From NCBI GenBank assembly GCA_024707305.1, contig JANPZZ010000019.1, forward strand, positions 1 to 51,038: a stretch of 51,038 nucleotides of DNA, in the 5' to 3' direction. Under the pieces are notes generated by a model. That model saw only the letters and a list, made by a program, of their open reading frames with translations, had not been told where the DNA came from and searched no databases. The translations under genes and the position numbers were made by a program. This stretch comes from Chitinophagaceae bacterium (GTDB taxonomy: Bacteria; Bacteroidota; Bacteroidia; Chitinophagales; Chitinophagaceae). Shown here piece by piece: positions 48,782 to 51,038 of this stretch (position 1 is its first letter; each line of letters begins with the position of its first letter).

Positions 48782-48789
48782 TATCTTTG
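48782..48789 (+). promoter_or_regulatory. -7 promoter box of rlmN
   Basis: TATCTTTG matches TAnnTTTG fully and is followed by CGCG and the ATG at 48794. Box and spacing are the same as before the LMW-PTP gene. It implies a leaderless or near-leaderless transcript. No clear -33 box. Confidence 0.6.
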
Positions 48790-48793
48790 CGCG

Positions 48794-49844
48794 ATGGCTA
48801 AGACAACGATTAGAAATATACGCACACTGTCCCTGGCGGAACTGGAGACCTGGTTTGAAGAGTTGGGCGAGAAAAAATTCCGCGCAAAACAGGTGTATGA
48901 ATGGCTTTGGCTGAAACAGGCTCAAAGCTTTGATGCCATGACCAACCTGAGCAAAGAGCTGCGCCAGCGTCTTTCTGCTACATTTACCTTACCCGCATTA
49001 ACCGTAGATGCGACACAATATTCGGCTGACGGAACCGTGAAATCACGGTTCAAAACACATGATGGCCACCTGGTTGAAGGTGTACTCATTCCTACCGAAG
49101 AGAGAAAAACAGCCTGTGTATCATCGCAGATCGGTTGCTCACTCAGCTGCCGCTTTTGCGCTACCGGTTATATCGACCGCAAGCGTAATCTTGATTTCGA
49201 CGAGATTTATGACGAAGTAGTGCTGATTAACCAGCAAAGTGAACGCATTTACGACCAGAAGCTGACGAACATTGTTTTTATGGGAATGGGCGAACCGCTT
49301 CTCAACTATAAAAACGTGATGAAGGCGATTGAACGCATTACATCACCCGATGGGTTGGGAATGAGCCCGCGCCGTATTACGGTATCTACTGCTGGTGTGG
49401 CCAAACAGATTCGCCAACTGGGTGATGATAAAAGTAAAATTCAAACTCGCGCTGTCACTACATGCCGCCAATGATGCAAAGCGTCATGAAATCATGCCGA
49501 TTAACGATACCAATAATATCAAGTCGTTGATTGATGCGCTGAATTATTTCTACAAACACACGAAAAAGAACGAGATCACACTTGAATATATTCTTTTCAA
49601 GAATTTCAACGACAGCCTGAAGGATGCCGACGAACTGATCAAAATCTATCGCCAGATACCTGCTGATCTCGTAAACCTGATTGAATACAATCCCATTGAT
49701 TTTGCCAAATTTGAAAAACCTGAAGAAGAAAAAGTAATGGCATTCATGGAATATCTCGAAAAACATCGGGTAAATGCACGCCTTCGTCGCAGTCGCGGAA
49801 AAGACATTGACGCCGCATGCGGTCAGTTGGCCAATAAAGAGTAA
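48794..49844 (+). CDS. rlmN: 23S rRNA / tRNA adenine-C2 methyltransferase RlmN
   Basis: Radical-SAM methyltransferase acting on A2503 of 23S rRNA and A37 of some tRNAs, about 349 residues after repair. The radical-SAM cluster motif is CSLSCRFC in SQIGCSLSCRFCATGYIDRK. NIVFMGMGEPLLNY and the repaired KFKLALSLHAANDAKRHEIM are conserved. The C-terminal methyl-carrying Cys is in DIDAACGQLANKE. An extra A in 49430-49433 breaks the frame. The start ATG at 48794 is set by the promoter box four bases upstream and by MAKTTIRNIRTLSLAELETW. Confidence 0.94.
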
Positions 49845-49885
49845 TCATAATTATCATACTGTTGTAAAACAGCAAAATCTACACA

Positions 49886-50836
49886 ATGAGTAAAGAGTAA
49901 CAGACCCTCCCCTTTCGACAAGTTTGGGAAAAAAGAAGTAATGCTTCTATCAAAGAATCCTATAAACAGGAAAGACGCAAGTATAAAAAAGAGCGCGAAG
50001 AATATTTTGATAAAGTAAAAGAAGAAAAAACGTCGCGCTGCTTCAGGCGAGAATAAAGGATGAAAAAGGTAAAGCTGTTACAAAAGCAGAAGCCATTCCC
50101 AACAAAGCGCTTACCTCTGGCGAGCAAATGCCCCTCAATAAATTTATTGCACACTGCGGTGTTGTTGCCCGTCGCGATGCTGCCGAACTGGTGAAAAAAG
50201 GTATTGTGAAAGTGAACGGCGAAACGGTTACCACACCCGGCCATCGTGTAACTGCAAAAGATGATGTACGTGTAAATGGAAAGAAAGTTTTCCTGGCGCG
50301 CAACCTGGTTTATATCCTCATGAATAAACCAAAGGATTATATCACTACCACCAACGATCCGCAAAAACGAAAAACGGTACTGGATCTGATTCGTAATGCA
50401 ACTGCAGAGCGTGTATATCCAGTTGGCCGACTTGATCGCAACACTTCAGGTGTTTTTGCTTCTTACCAACGATGGTGAACTGGCGCAATATCTTACGCAC
50501 CCCAGCAACAACATCAGGAAGATATACCAGGTAACACTCGACAAAGCACTTGAAAAAGCCGATTTCGAAAAAATTCTGAAAGGTGTAATGCTGGAAGATG
50601 GCGTTGCCAATGTTGATGTACTTGCATATTCTGATCCAAAAGACAAACGACAAATTGGTGTTGAAATCCATAGCGGACGCAACCGGATTGTTCGCCGCAT
50701 ATTCGAATCTTTAGGATATGATGTGAAAGGACTGGATCGTGTAACCTTTGCAGGACTTACCAAAAAGAATGTGGATCGTGGCAAATACCGCTTCCTCACG
50801 GAAAAAAGAAATCCGCAACCTCAAACATTTTGGTAA
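49886..50836 (+). CDS. rluB: Ribosomal large-subunit pseudouridine synthase, RluB/RsuA family
   Basis: Makes pseudouridine in 23S rRNA. It has an S4 RNA-binding domain (MPLNKFIAHCGVVARRDAAE, then LVKKGIVKVNGETV) and the catalytic domain with the nucleophilic Asp in VGRLDRNTSGVLLLTNDGEL, then IEIHSGRNRIVRRIFESLGY-like sequence. An extra T in 50453-50457 breaks the frame. Upstream of the S4 domain lies a very charged extension (SIKESYKQERRKYKKEREEY, then FDKVKEEK), common in Bacteroidota RluB. It is split by further indels near 49,900-49,940, 50,022-50,027 and 50,055. The start at 49886 is therefore uncertain; the conserved part begins at 50128. Confidence 0.85.
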
Positions 50837-50855
50837 AGGCAAATAGTTGTTGTTC

Positions 50856-51038
50856 ATGACAGGCACATTCCGAAAAAGACTGGATCATCAACGAGAATGA
50901 TGATTATATCGCCCTCAATAAACCGTCGGGTTTGCTATCAATACCCGATCGCGAAGGGAAAGAAATTTCTTTGAAAGTTTTATTGAACGACCAATATGGT
51001 AAAGTTTTTACCGTACATCGTCTTGATCGCGACACGAG
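50856..51038 (+). CDS. RluA-family pseudouridine synthase (5' end only)
   Basis: First ~60 residues of an RluA/RluD-type enzyme, running off the window. After removing one extra A from the run 50873-50877, the frame reads MTGTFRKDWIINENDDYIAL, then NKPSGLLSIPDREGKE, and ends VHRLDRDTS, the catalytic Asp motif cut by the window end. There is no sign of an S4 domain in front. It starts 19 bases after rluB. Confidence 0.82.

Overview
The window reads as a Bacteroidota chromosome of the Chitinophagaceae type from about base 1,000 onward. Supporting signs are moderate GC, TAnnTTTG-type promoters, paired ExbD/TonB genes with long linkers, a 14-gene nuo operon with a short NuoG, DUF4836 and xylan-degradation genes. 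The first ~1 kb does not belong to this genome. It is GC-rich and carries a pssA gene and the start of a DUF4124 gene of Xanthomonadaceae style. It is joined mid-codon to the 3' end of a GH10 xylanase, which most likely marks a chimeric assembly join.

Layout. (1) 1-1000: foreign pssA and DUF4124 fragment. (2) 1001-7798, plus strand: a glucuronoxylan locus with a GH10 tail, a GPH sugar transporter, GH43, a SASA-type acetylesterase, a CE4 deacetylase and UxuA. (3) 8297-10342, minus strand: M19 dipeptidase and an arginase-family enzyme. (4) 10468-12364: a GT39-type glycosyltransferase and a small hypothetical gene. (5) 12425-15540: about 36 GTCCC/GGGAC and GGCCC/GGGCC palindromes around an IS200-like Y1 transposase, resembling a REP/RAYT system. 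(6) 15602-24168, minus strand: an NTF2-like lipoprotein, a YdeI-like protein, MnmE, a TonB protein, an exbB-exbD-exbD-tonB operon and a MacB-type permease. (7) 24435-38536, minus strand: nuoA-N encoding respiratory complex I, interrupted by one NTF2-like gene between nuoE and nuoF. (8) 38750-41720, minus strand: a small membrane protein, a PstS-like lipoprotein and a TPR protein. (9) 41922-51038: LMW-PTP, hisS, a DUF4836 lipoprotein, an ABC ATPase and permease, thiolase (minus strand), rlmN, rluB and the start of an RluA-type gene.

Most reading frames are broken by single-base indels, usually in homopolymer runs; I count roughly 38. Removing or restoring one base recovers intact family-length proteins, and the corrected spans are divisible by three. 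I therefore treat them as consensus errors rather than pseudogenes, and the coordinates below span the repaired genes.

The two most unusual signals are the palindrome array with its embedded transposase, and five tracts of 7- or 8-nt tandem repeats. The five tracts differ in sequence, but each begins at, overlaps or nearly touches a stop codon with the G-rich strand as the sense strand. Three of them have an inverted partner that would fold into a long 3'-UTR hairpin.
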